Assembly (NCBI GenBank): GCA_026785925.1
Contig: JAJAZE010000295.1
Coordinates: 1-36,651, forward strand
DNA from: Pyrinomonadaceae bacterium
GTDB lineage: Bacteria; Acidobacteriota; Blastocatellia; Pyrinomonadales; Pyrinomonadaceae
Direction: 5' to 3'
Length of the DNA stretch: 36,651 nt
Part shown: positions 27,257-34,316 of the stretch, piece after piece
Position numbering within the stretch: position 1 is the first letter of the stretch
Layout: the number at the start of each line of letters is the position of its first letter
Made by a program: the position numbers and the translations under genes
Notes under the pieces: model-generated
Database searches by the model: none
The model's input: only the letters and a program-made list of their open reading frames with translations
What the model was told of the DNA's origin: nothing

Positions 27257-27382
27257 GGAGCGCGGATTTCGTCCGCCATGAGCGCGATAGCGCGAAAAAA
27301 GTGCGCCATTAAATTCAACTTTGAATAGAATCGAAACTCAGTTAGATTGATGCCGCAATCTTGCGGACGAAATCCGCGCTCC
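27257..27382. repeat. REP-like inverted pair between purS and purQ
   Basis: GGAGCGCGGATTTCGTCCGC (27257-27276) and its exact reverse complement (27363-27382) lie 86 nt apart. Each copy itself folds as GCGGA-TTTCG-TCCGC, so this is a pair of head-to-head REP-like units (BIME-like). The GC-rich ends stand out in AT-rich spacer. Similar GGAGCGCGG...CCGC units are, from memory, dispersed in other bacterial genomes. Confidence 0.88.
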
Positions 27383-27384
27383 GA

Positions 27385-27630
27385 CTAACTAACAATTTCA
27401 ACACGATAATCTTCGATAACGGGATTTGCCAGCACATTTCCGGCGATATTTTCGGCGGCTTGCCGCGCGTCGGCTTCCGGCAATTCGGCATCGAACGCGA
27501 TTTCAAAGTATTTGCCCTGCCGCAAATCTCGGATATTTTCAAAGCCGAGCAGCTCGACCGAATGGTGAATCGCCTTGCCCTGCGGGTCAAGCACACCGGG
27601 CTTTAACGTCACATAAACTTTTGCTTTCAT
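27385..27630 (-). CDS. purS: Phosphoribosylformylglycinamidine synthase subunit PurS
   Basis: This 81-aa protein bridges PurQ and PurL in the small-subunit type of FGAM synthase. The pattern VYVTLKPGVLDPQGKAI, then VELLGFENIRDLRQGKYFEI and AENIAGNVLANPVIEDY, is characteristic. A GGAGA ribosome binding site lies 6 nt before the ATG. It is the first gene of a purS-purQ pair on the minus strand. Confidence 0.95.
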   Translation of the reverse strand: MKAKVYVTLKPGVLDPQGKAIHHSVELLGFENIRDLRQGKYFEIAFDAELPEADARQAAENIAGNVLANPVIEDYRVEIVS

Positions 27631-27766
27631 TTTGCTTCTCCGTTAACAACAGTTAAAATCTTGCCGCAAAATCTTGTTTTAATCAACGCCTTTGTGTTAG
27701 ATTTCTATACATCGCTTTTCAACTTTCCAAAGTAGTTACAATTCAAAAAGGAGAATCTAAAAAATT

Positions 27767-28174
27767 ATGCAAAATATGTCATCTGGCAAATCTGCCCTCG
27801 GTCTTGACGCAAACGTAGTAGCAGGTCTCTGCTATGTCGCCAATTTTGTCTGTTATCTTGGAGTCGTTTTAAGCATTATCGTTTTGATAACAGACAAATC
27901 CAATAAACTAGCCCGCTTTCACGCGGCTCAATCTTTGCTGTTGATTCCTCTTGGGATTGTTTTTTTTGTTGTTTATATGATTGGCTTTGGAGTTAGCGCG
28001 GCAATTGATTCAGCACTTGGTTTTCCGCTTTTTATGATTTTAGTTATGCTGATTTTGGTCGTCATCGGTCTCGGGATTTTCGTGATGACGATTATTGCAG
28101 CAGTCAAAGGATTTCAAGGTCAAACATACAAGCTCCCGATTATTGGCAACTTTGCCGATAGTATCTCGAACTAA
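27767..28174 (+). CDS. DUF4870-like small membrane protein
   Basis: This 135-aa protein has about three membrane segments. The sequence LDANVVAGLCYVANFVCYLGVVLSIIVLITDKSNKLARFHAAQSLLL, and the ending FQGQTYKLPIIGNFAD, follow the pattern of DUF4870/Tic20-like membrane proteins. Function is unknown. AAGGAGA is 13 nt upstream of the ATG chosen. A terminator follows closely. Confidence 0.82.
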   Translation: MQNMSSGKSALGLDANVVAGLCYVANFVCYLGVVLSIIVLITDKSNKLARFHAAQSLLLIPLGIVFFVVYMIGFGVSAAIDSALGFPLFMILVMLILVVIGLGIFVMTIIAAVKGFQGQTYKLPIIGNFADSISN

Positions 28175-28196
28175 CTTGATTTCATTTCAAGGATGC

Positions 28197-28225
28197 GGCG
28201 AGAGTTTCGGCTCTCGTCTTTTTTA
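28197..28225 (+). terminator. Rho-independent terminator
   Basis: CGAGAG (28199-28204) and CTCTCG (28211-28216) pair over a TTTCGG loop and are followed by TCTTTTTT. It lies 24 bp past the stop of the DUF4870-like gene. Confidence 0.85.
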
Positions 28226-28245
28226 ATCTTAATGAGCAAATGTGA

Positions 28246-28374
28246 TTAAGCAGGTCAGAACATATTTTGTAGCATAATGGCTTTGCGGAAACACGCACGA
28301 AGTAAGTGTGTGGTTCGCCCTTACTTCGTGCGGGCTTCTGCATTATGTTACAAAACTTATTCATACCTGCTTAA
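28246..28374. repeat. 129-bp palindromic element (MITE- or REP-like)
   Basis: Terminal repeats TTAAGCAGGT (28246-28255) and ACCTGCTTAA (28365-28374) are perfect. Subterminal sequences TTTTGTAGCATAATG and CATTATGTTACAAAA continue the symmetry. The core is a perfect 12-bp stem GCACGAAGTAAG/CTTACTTCGTGC. The whole unit would fold as one long interrupted hairpin. It abuts the start-less hicA reading frame exactly at 28375. No clear target duplication and no transposase were seen. Confidence 0.8.
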
Positions 28375-28611
28375 CTGCTTGAAAAAGCGGCAAATTCTCC
28401 GCACAATTTCAGCTTTACAGAAATTTGCCAATTAGCCGAATGTTATAGTTTTATTTTTCAGAGGCAAAGCGCATCACATATAATTTATGAGCATCCGGCT
28501 TTGAATATTGAACAAAATCGCCTGCCGAATTTTCAAAATTTCAAAGGCAAAGCTAAACCTTATCAAGTTAAACAAGTTCTGAAAGCAATTTCCTATTTGA
28601 GCAATGAATAA
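28375..28611 (+). pseudogene. hicA: HicA-family toxin lacking a start codon
   Basis: The frame from 28375 (just after an in-frame TAA at 28372-28374) to TAA 28609-28611 encodes 78 residues. They show the HicA pattern FTEICQLAECYSF, FQRQSASHIIYEHP with the catalytic His, and NFKGKAKPYQVKQVLKAI. There is no ATG, GTG or TTG in frame; the first codon is CTG. The palindromic element ends precisely where the frame opens, so the first few codons were probably replaced by it. The catalytic His is kept, but the usual GSH is ASH. It overlaps hicB by 8 nt, as in a normal hicAB operon. Probably inactive, unless CTG or ATT is used as a start. Confidence 0.7.
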
Positions 28612-28816
28612 CAGATACGCCATACAGATTTGTTGGAGCGAAGAAGATGAAGCGTTTGTTGCCGTCTGTCGAGAATTTCCGGGACTTCCGGCATTCGGTG
28701 AAACGCGCGAAGAAGCCCTGCACGAAGCGCAAATAGCTCTGGATTTAATGATTGAAACTTACCGCGAAAAAAGCATTCCTTTACCCGAACCGCAATCAAT
28801 TTTACTCGCCGCCTAA
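28604..28816 (+). CDS. hicB: HicB-family antitoxin
   Basis: This 70-aa protein has the HicB-fold pattern YAIQICWSEEDEAFVAVCREFPGLPAFGETREEALHEAQIALDLMIE. There is no DNA-binding tail. It overlaps the damaged hicA frame upstream (8 nt) and its stop overlaps the purB stop on the opposite strand by 2 nt. It may persist without its toxin. It is not close in sequence to the HicB at 5606. Confidence 0.85.
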   Translation: MNNRYAIQICWSEEDEAFVAVCREFPGLPAFGETREEALHEAQIALDLMIETYREKSIPLPEPQSILLAA

Positions 28817-30105
28817 CCGAAAACTCTATCAAAAACTTTACTGACATTTCGCAAGTAATGTTCGTAAGAAAAAACTCGTTCGATTTCTTCAATTGATAAT
28901 GCGCTGATAATTTCCTCATCCGCCAAAACTAAATCTCGAAACTCGCCGCCTTCGTCCCAAACTTTCATCGCGTTTCTCTGCGCTAAAACGTAAGCGTCTT
29001 CGCGTGAAACGCCTTTCTGCGTCAAGGCTAAAAGCAATTGTCCGCTGAAAATCAAACCGCGCGTCAGGTTCAAGTTTTTCAGCATATTTTCAGGATAAAC
29101 GACCAAACCGTCGAGCAGCGAAGTGGTTTTCGCCAAAATATAATCGAGCGCGGCTGACGAATCGGGCAGCACGATGCGTTCAGCCGACGAATGCGAAATG
29201 TCGCGTTCGTGCCAGAGCGCGACGTTTTCCAGACCGACGATGGAATTGGCGCGAATCGTCCGCGCCATTCCGCAAATGCGCTCGGACATAATCGGGTTGC
29301 GTTTATGCGGCATCGCGCTCGAACCTTTCTGCCCGACCTTAAATTTTTCCTGCGCCTCGCGGACTTCCGTGCGCTGCCAATGGCGAACTTGCAGCGCGAA
29401 TTTTTCCAGCGACGAAGCGATAATTGCCAGCGTCGAAAGATATTCGGCGTAGCGGTCGCGCTGAATAACCTGCGTCGAAACGAGCGCGTAACCGATGCCT
29501 AATTTCTTACAAACTCGCTCTTCAACGTCCGGGTCGAGGTGCGCGAACGCGCCGACTGCGCCGGAGATTTTGCCGACCGAAATCGTTTCTTTAGCTCGTT
29601 CCAGACGAATTTTATTTCTCTGCATTTCGGCAAACCAGAGCGCAAAAGTCATCCCGAAACTCGTCGGTTCGGCGTGAATCCCGTGCGTTCGCCCGATTTG
29701 CGGCGTGTCTTTAAATTCAAAAGCGCGGCGTTTTAAAACTTCCAAAAGCGCGTCAATTTTCGACAAAAGAATCTCGCACGATTCTTTTAGTAAAAGCGCG
29801 TTTGCCGTATCCACGACGTCCGACGAAGTTAAACCGTAATGCACGAAACGCGCCGCATCGCCGATGTTTTCCGCCAGGTTCGTCGTAAAAGCGATGACAT
29901 CGTGATCGGTCGTTTTCTCGATTTCGTTGATTCTCTCAACCGTGAAAGCGGCTTTCGATTTGATCTGTTCGAGCGCGTCGTTTGGAATCGTGCCGTCTTC
30001 GGCGTGAACCTCGCAAACCGCGATTTCGACAGCGAGCCATTTCTGAAACTTGTTCTCCAGCGACCAAATCGCGCCCATTTCGGGCAAAGTGTATCTTTCA
30101 ATCAT
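28813..30105 (-). CDS. purB: Adenylosuccinate lyase
   Basis: This 430-aa enzyme of the fumarase/aspartase superfamily acts twice in purine synthesis, releasing fumarate from SAICAR and from adenylosuccinate. The signature GSSAMPHKRNP is at 261-271 with the catalytic Ser. GRTHGIHAEPTSFG carries the general-acid His141. The N-terminus MIERYTLPEMGAIWS is typical. Length is standard. Its upstream side is occupied by the 30132-30541 inverted-repeat element, whose left end is 27 bp before the ATG, so the native promoter may have been displaced. Confidence 0.97.
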   Translation of the reverse strand: MIERYTLPEMGAIWSLENKFQKWLAVEIAVCEVHAEDGTIPNDALEQIKSKAAFTVERINEIEKTTDHDVIAFTTNLAENIGDAARFVHYGLTSSDVVDTANALLLKESCEILLSKIDALLEVLKRRAFEFKDTPQIGRTHGIHAEPTSFGMTFALWFAEMQRNKIRLERAKETISVGKISGAVGAFAHLDPDVEERVCKKLGIGYALVSTQVIQRDRYAEYLSTLAIIASSLEKFALQVRHWQRTEVREAQEKFKVGQKGSSAMPHKRNPIMSERICGMARTIRANSIVGLENVALWHERDISHSSAERIVLPDSSAALDYILAKTTSLLDGLVVYPENMLKNLNLTRGLIFSGQLLLALTQKGVSREDAYVLAQRNAMKVWDEGGEFRDLVLADEEIISALSIEEIERVFSYEHYLRNVSKVFDRVFG

Positions 30106-30131
30106 AAAACCACTCGAAACTAAAAATTAAG

Positions 30132-30541
30132 GTAGTGTCCTAATTTGTGTTGCTTGTCTGAAACCGTTGTAGCAAAGCAAAAGTAATAAGCCAGATTACC
30201 GGCTGAATGTAGAGAAAGGACTTTAAAAATGTGCCGAATATCATTATTATTGTCCATCTATTTATAGATTGATTTTCTAGAGTTGAAACTTCCAAAAGGA
30301 TAGACCCTACTCCGTAAAGAGCGGATATAGCACAGCTAATAAGCGCAGATATTAACAAAGACTTAAATATATTTCTAGTTGTTTTATTCATAATAAGTTT
30401 ATTTATATCAATACTTCCAGCGTCCAAACCGTCTTTGGAATTCCTTCTTCCATTGTAAGCGTGCAACGAATAGTTCTATTACAAAGGAAAATGAGTTGCT
30501 TAAACTATTTATTCAGTCAGCAACTCAAATTAGGACACTAC
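30132..30541. mobile_element. 410-bp element with 22-bp terminal inverted repeats
   Basis: The left end 30132-30153 (starting GTAGTGTCCTAATTTG) and right end 30520-30541 (ending CAAATTAGGACACTAC) match at 21 of 22 positions. The interior is AT-rich compared with purB and the next gene. It carries a single small membrane-protein ORF and no transposase. Flanks TAAAAATTAA (30121-30130) and TAAAATTAA (30542-30550) are near-identical but not an exact target duplication. It looks like a non-autonomous insertion element with cargo. Confidence 0.8.
30140..30391 (-). CDS. Small membrane protein inside the inverted-repeat element
   Basis: This 83-aa protein starts at MNKTTRN; an in-frame ATG at 30466 would add 25 residues. 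It has two or three hydrophobic segments (about 10-30, 43-58 and 60-76) with few charges between, and ends QRFQTSNTN. Its last four codons and stop are part of the left terminal repeat. No recognised family and no clear ribosome binding site. It could be cargo or a chance ORF. Confidence 0.5.
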   Translation of the reverse strand: MNKTTRNIFKSLLISALISCAISALYGVGSILLEVSTLENQSINRWTIIMIFGTFLKSFLYIQPVIWLITFALLQRFQTSNTN

Positions 30542-30599
30542 TAAAATTAACAGAACCTACATTATCTCTGCGAACTCTGCGTTTGTAAAAATCCGCCTT

Positions 30600-31712
30600 C
30601 TAAGTCCGCGAACCCGTCGGTAAAATTTTGTTCTGATTTTCTTCCGCATTATCTTTGGGCAGATTGTCGGCTTTGTCGCCTAAAACATCCTCGATATAAA
30701 GCGTCTGAATGAGAACCATCACGACCGCTAAAATCGGCGTGGCGAGAATTAAACCGACCGCGCCGAACAGAATCGCTAATGCCAACTGCGAAACAATCGT
30801 CAAGACGGGCGGCAGTTCGACCGTGCGGCGTTCAATCATCGGCGTGACGAGATTCGATTCGATGAGCTGCACGCCGACGAATAAACCGAGCGTGTATAAC
30901 GCGCTCGTCGGGCTGTCAATAAAAGCCAGCAAAATCGCCGGCAGGGCGGAAAAAATCGGACCGAAGTTCGGAATAAACGATAAAAGTCCGGCAATCAAGC
31001 CGAGCGTCAAAGCCAGCGGAACGCCGAGAATCGAAAGACCGAGCCACGTCAGCAAACCGATAAAAAGCATCGAAACGCCTTTGCCGATCAGCCACCAGCT
31101 TAACGTCTCGCCGATTTCATACAAAATTTCGCGCACTCTTTTTCGCCGCTCTTTCGGGAAAAGTTTCGTAAAACCTTTGATATAAACTTTCGGCTCGCTC
31201 GCCAAGTAAATCGCCAGCAAAATCATCAGCGCGATGTTTGTCAGGATGCCGAGCGTGGACGAAAAGACGGTTCCGACGCGCGTCAAAGTATCCGAATTAT
31301 TGACCTTTTCGATAATCTCGCTCGAAGCGGGCATCTGTTCGATGAGCAGTTTCCCCCAACTGAAATTTGACAGGTAAGCGACGACATTCTGCAAGGATTT
31401 CGGCAGTTCGTCGCGCAGATTTCTGATTTGTTCGGCAACCGACGGCGCGAGCAGCCAAACGCTCAGAGACAGCGCGAGCAGCAAAATAAGTGAGACCAGC
31501 AAGACCGACAAGCCTTCGGATAAACGCAGGTAGCGGCGCGAGATATTTGCCAGCCCGTGCAGGAAGATCGCCAGCAAAATTGCGCCGAAGAGCAGCAGAA
31601 TGACATCGAAAACGTAAATCGTGACCACTAAAATCACGACCACGAGCAGCACGATGCCGATGTTAATTAAAACGCGCCGCGCAAATGTATTTTCGGTGTT
31701 GTCTGAGTTCAT
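30600..31712 (-). CDS. AI-2E family (PerM/YdiK-like) membrane transporter
   Basis: This 370-aa protein has about eight membrane segments. The order is two N-terminal helices, an extracytoplasmic amphipathic region (SVAEQIRNLRDELPKSLQNVVAYL), then paired helices. It contains LSWWLIGKGVSMLFIGLLTWLGLSILGVPLALTLGLIAGLLSFIPNFGPIFSALPAILLA, the diagnostic IPN.GP.....P motif of the family. Members export small molecules or act in ion homeostasis; the substrate here is unknown. The charged C-terminal tail is cytosolic. Confidence 0.92.
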   Translation of the reverse strand: MNSDNTENTFARRVLINIGIVLLVVVILVVTIYVFDVILLLFGAILLAIFLHGLANISRRYLRLSEGLSVLLVSLILLLALSLSVWLLAPSVAEQIRNLRDELPKSLQNVVAYLSNFSWGKLLIEQMPASSEIIEKVNNSDTLTRVGTVFSSTLGILTNIALMILLAIYLASEPKVYIKGFTKLFPKERRKRVREILYEIGETLSWWLIGKGVSMLFIGLLTWLGLSILGVPLALTLGLIAGLLSFIPNFGPIFSALPAILLAFIDSPTSALYTLGLFVGVQLIESNLVTPMIERRTVELPPVLTIVSQLALAILFGAVGLILATPILAVVMVLIQTLYIEDVLGDKADNLPKDNAEENQNKILPTGSRT

Positions 31713-31808
31713 ATCTTGGTGATTGTCTGAAAAACGAAATTTATTCTAAAATACACTGAATTTAGAATCGAGAAGCAAATAATTTGATTTACGCAGTCTA
31801 TTTAATAA

Positions 31809-31824
31809 ATTTCCGTTCGGAAAT
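31809..31824. promoter_or_regulatory. Inverted repeat upstream of the orphan 254-aa gene
   Basis: ATTTCCG (31809-31815) and CGGAAAT (31818-31824) form a 7-bp inverted repeat with a 2-nt centre, 25 bp before the ATG at 31850. It could be an operator or a leader hairpin. GGAG about 6 nt before the ATG is the ribosome binding site. Confidence 0.4.
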
Positions 31825-31849
31825 CTATTGTAAAAGATTCGGAGAATAA

Positions 31850-32614
31850 ATGCAGAAAAGAAAATTAGGAGTTAATTCGTCGGGCAGAGATGGTTTGCAA
31901 CTGCATTTCAGTTTCGCCGACGTTCATTTGCCGCTGACCGCGATCACGCACGAAAGTGAACGCCAGCGCACTTTGACGCAGCTGCTTTTGGAAATCTATA
32001 TGATGACCGGCTTTGCAATGCTCGACAAAGACGATTTGTTATCGGTCAAAGGCGCAGAAGTGCAGGACGAACGGGCGAGCGGCGGCGATCAGGCGGCACA
32101 TTATCTGCCGCGCCAGTTAATCGTCAACACCATCAGCCTGCAGAACGTCGCTCTCCGCTATTCGACCGCTTTGAGCAATCATATCAAAGCCCTGTTCGCC
32201 CGCACCGAACATTTGCCCGCCAACTATAACCGCGCCGATTCCAAAGCGGAAATGCAGGGATTGAATGAAGCATTTCGCCAGGCTTGTCGGTTCGTTCTCG
32301 ATTCATCGAAACCGTTTTCGGGCGAGCAAAACTCCAGCCACGCGGTCGAGAATGCGCCGACCTTTATTAAATCTGCGGTTAACATCTACCAGCTAAATGC
32401 CAAAACCGCTTTTTATAAAGCAATCAAAAGTTTGGAAGAAAAGCTGAGCGGCGACCGCGTATTTGCGACCGAAAGAGAGAGATGGACGATGCAGCGCGAA
32501 ATTCTCCGCCACTATCTAAAAGTCAGCGGCATACATCAATCCATCAATGAAGAATTGACCAGCGAACACATCGAAAGCGCGTTTCACAACTATACGAGAT
32601 ATACGGCATTGTAA
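31850..32614 (+). CDS. Hypothetical protein (254 aa)
   Basis: A soluble, helix-rich protein without signal peptide or membrane segment. It is preceded by a good ribosome binding site (GGAGAATAA before ATG). Conspicuous parts are FADVHLPLTAITHESERQRTLTQLLLEIYMMTGFAMLD at the N-terminus and a C-terminal RERWTMQREILRHYLKVSGIHQSINEELTSEHIESAFHNYTRY. There is no recognisable catalytic motif or metal-binding cluster. Codon use looks like its neighbours, so it is probably a genuine lineage gene. It is transcribed alone, divergent from the AI-2E gene. Confidence 0.75.
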   Translation: MQKRKLGVNSSGRDGLQLHFSFADVHLPLTAITHESERQRTLTQLLLEIYMMTGFAMLDKDDLLSVKGAEVQDERASGGDQAAHYLPRQLIVNTISLQNVALRYSTALSNHIKALFARTEHLPANYNRADSKAEMQGLNEAFRQACRFVLDSSKPFSGEQNSSHAVENAPTFIKSAVNIYQLNAKTAFYKAIKSLEEKLSGDRVFATERERWTMQREILRHYLKVSGIHQSINEELTSEHIESAFHNYTRYTAL

Positions 32615-32639
32615 CCTCGCGCAGCTTCGCAATATTGAG

Positions 32640-32821
32640 AAGCTGTTCGGAAATACTTGAAATCGTATTCAAGCTGCAAAAATTGTTTATTGTTCATTTT
32701 CAATTGTCAATTGCTTTGAACGGAAAGATTTACTTGAAAAGCGATTAGCTTTGTTCAAAACAATTGACAATGAACAACGGTGATCGGCGACCGACTCATT
32801 TTTTGAGTTTCCAAACAGCTT
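32640..32821. repeat. 182-bp nested inverted-repeat element with heptamer arms
   Basis: The outer ends AAGCTGTTCGGAAA (32640-32653) and TTTCCAAACAGCTT (32808-32821) match at 13 of 14. The inner arms 32690-32721 and 32753-32777 match over about 25 bp, except for one extra seven-base unit (TTTTCAA/TTGTCAA words) in the left arm. It fills most of the 225-bp gap between the orphan gene and the asd stop. Confidence 0.75.
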
Positions 32822-32839
32822 GCCAAATTCTATCAATCT

Positions 32840-33880
32840 TTACAAAAGCCGTTTATCAATCAGCAATTCCGCGTTTAAGACCGCCGCGCCCGCCGCGCCG
32901 CGCACTGTGTTGTGCGATAACGAAACGAAGCGGTAATCGAAGATATTATCGGGAAAAATTCTGCCGACGGTAATGGTCATTCCTTTGCCGTTGTCGCGGT
33001 CGAGGCGCGGCTGCGGGCGCGAAGGCTCGTCGCACACGATGATAAATTCCTTCGGCGATGAGTAAAGATCGAGCGACGGGAAACTTTTCATCGCTTCAAA
33101 AACATCTTCGAGCGTCGAAGTTTTCCGCAGCTTCACGCGCACCGAAGCCGTGTGTCCGTCCAGCACGTCCACACGAAAACACTGCGCGCTGACGATAAAA
33201 TCCGCCTTCCTGATCGCGCCGTCCGCAAATGTTCCGAGAATTTTCTGCGCTTCGGTTTCCACTTTCGGCTCTTCACCGGCAATATACGGCAGCACGTTGT
33301 CGGTAATATCGAACGACGAAACGCCTGGATAACCCGCGCCGGAAATCGCCTGCAAAGTAGTCACGAAAACCGATTCGACTCCGAATTGTCTATCCAGAGC
33401 GGCAAGCGGCGGCGCGAAACTGACGACCGCGCAATTCGGATTCGTGATAATAAAACCTTTACCAAATCCGCGTTTCCGCCGCTGAACTTCGATCAAACCG
33501 AGATGTTCGTGATTGATTTCGGGAATCAAAAGCGGCACGTCTTCGTCCATCCGGTAAGCGGAAGAATTGCTGATGACCGGATAACCGGCGCGGGCAAACG
33601 CCTCTTCGGTTTCACGGGCGACGTTTGACGGCAGGCTCGAAAAAACAAAATCGCAGTCGAGCGGCGGCGTAATCGGCTCAACGATTATTTCTTTGACATA
33701 TTCGGGCATCGCACCGGCGAGTTTCCACGCACAGGCTTGCGAATACGGTTTGCCCGCCGAACGATCCGAAGCGGCAAGCGCGGCGACTTCAAACTGCGGA
33801 TGATTTTCCAATAATTGAACGAATCGCTGCCCGACCGTTCCGGTTGCGCCCAAAATGCCGACTCTGTATTTTTTACTCAT
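32840..33880 (-). CDS. asd: Aspartate-semialdehyde dehydrogenase
   Basis: This 346-aa enzyme reduces beta-aspartyl phosphate to aspartate semialdehyde for lysine/diaminopimelate, threonine and methionine synthesis. It has the nucleotide loop GATGTVGQ (11-18), catalytic Cys150 in NPNC and the catalytic-base His243 in DGHTASV. Overall it resembles the archaeal/fungal branch of ASADH more than the enterobacterial one. ATG 33880 gives the standard N-terminus MSKKYRVGILGATG; the frame extends to a TTG at 33913 that adds 11 atypical residues. The leader upstream may contain an attenuator. Confidence 0.95.
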   Translation of the reverse strand: MSKKYRVGILGATGTVGQRFVQLLENHPQFEVAALAASDRSAGKPYSQACAWKLAGAMPEYVKEIIVEPITPPLDCDFVFSSLPSNVARETEEAFARAGYPVISNSSAYRMDEDVPLLIPEINHEHLGLIEVQRRKRGFGKGFIITNPNCAVVSFAPPLAALDRQFGVESVFVTTLQAISGAGYPGVSSFDITDNVLPYIAGEEPKVETEAQKILGTFADGAIRKADFIVSAQCFRVDVLDGHTASVRVKLRKTSTLEDVFEAMKSFPSLDLYSSPKEFIIVCDEPSRPQPRLDRDNGKGMTITVGRIFPDNIFDYRFVSLSHNTVRGAAGAAVLNAELLIDKRLL

Positions 33881-33916
33881 ATCTTCTAAAAGTAGAAAGT
33901 TTAATTTAGGCAAGCT

Positions 33917-33957
33917 AAAAAGAAAAGCGCGGTTGATCTTTTACAGACTCACGCGCT
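33917..33957 (-). terminator. Terminator-like hairpin in the asd leader (possible attenuator)
   Basis: On the minus strand AGCGCG (33957-33952) pairs with CGCGCT (33931-33926) across a 20-nt loop and is followed by TTTCTTTTT. It lies 37 bp before the asd ATG, so if formed it would stop transcription before asd. The stop codon of a 19-codon leader ORF is just inside the loop next to the first arm. Confidence 0.45.
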
Positions 33958-34008
33958 CTTGTGTTTGAAGAATTTTTTAAAAATTCTCAACAAATTTATC
34001 AAGTTCAA
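33949..34008 (-). CDS. Possible leader peptide for asd (19 codons, TTG start)
   Basis: The product is MNLINLLRIFKKFFKHKSA. Four Lys codons lie among the last ten codons, and its stop lies against the terminator-like hairpin. An AAAGGAGG (minus strand, 34030-34023) lies 14 nt upstream, further than ideal. A Lys-rich leader would suit asd, an early gene of lysine synthesis. It could equally be a short amphipathic peptide or chance. Confidence 0.3.
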   Translation of the reverse strand: MNLINLLRIFKKFFKHKSA

Positions 34009-34028
34009 AGCAAAACCAACCGCCTCCT

Positions 34029-34112
34029 TTAGCTGAAGCGTTCAAACTGCCAAATCTGTTCTCCGTCGCTGAGTTTAAGGATGTCGCTTTCGGCTTTTCG
34101 GCGACTTCTCAT
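34029..34112 (-). CDS. Short ORF in the asd upstream region (27 codons)
   Basis: ATG 34112 opens a 27-residue frame beginning MRSRRKAESDILKLSDGEQI and ending QFERFS. Its stop overlaps the AAAGGAGG sequence (34030-34023). It might be a decayed gene end or a small regulatory ORF. No family recognised and only a weak ribosome binding site. Confidence 0.25.
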   Translation of the reverse strand: MRSRRKAESDILKLSDGEQIWQFERFS

Positions 34113-34316
34113 TTTGCTAATTCCAAGTATTCAACGCATTTGACAACAAAAATCAAAGCGCATAATGTTTAACTGCTGATTTGACGAGTTAATTTGTAAA
34201 TTTCCGACAACTTTCTATTTGAGGTTTAACGAAAAATTTTCTCTCGAAATTATTACTCTCGCAATCTGCTTTTCTTCGCAAAAAATTCAAAACAAACGGT
34301 TGGGTTCTCATAAATT

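Larger units (their letters stand above)
33881..34316. other. Divergent intergenic region asd - TonB-receptor pseudogene
   Basis: This 436-bp AT-rich stretch holds, on the minus strand, the two short ORFs and the terminator-like hairpin described separately. It also holds a perfect 9-bp palindromic hairpin AGAATTTTT/AAAAATTCT (33969-33987). I found no convincing promoter for either flanking gene and no known riboswitch; in particular I could not recognise a lysine riboswitch core. Confidence 0.5.

Noticed and set aside
28182-28364. 60-aa minus-strand ORF
   Set aside because: It runs through a terminator and the palindromic element, has no ribosome binding site and its composition follows the inverted repeats.
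30132-30541. Complete insertion sequence
   Set aside because: Only 410 bp, no transposase motif in any frame and no exact target duplication; described instead as a non-autonomous element.
33972-34105. RiPP-like precursor peptide on the minus strand (frame with AKGGGWFCFELDKF)
   Set aside because: No ATG or GTG start, no modifying enzyme nearby, and it overlaps two other short frames in the asd leader; support is too thin.
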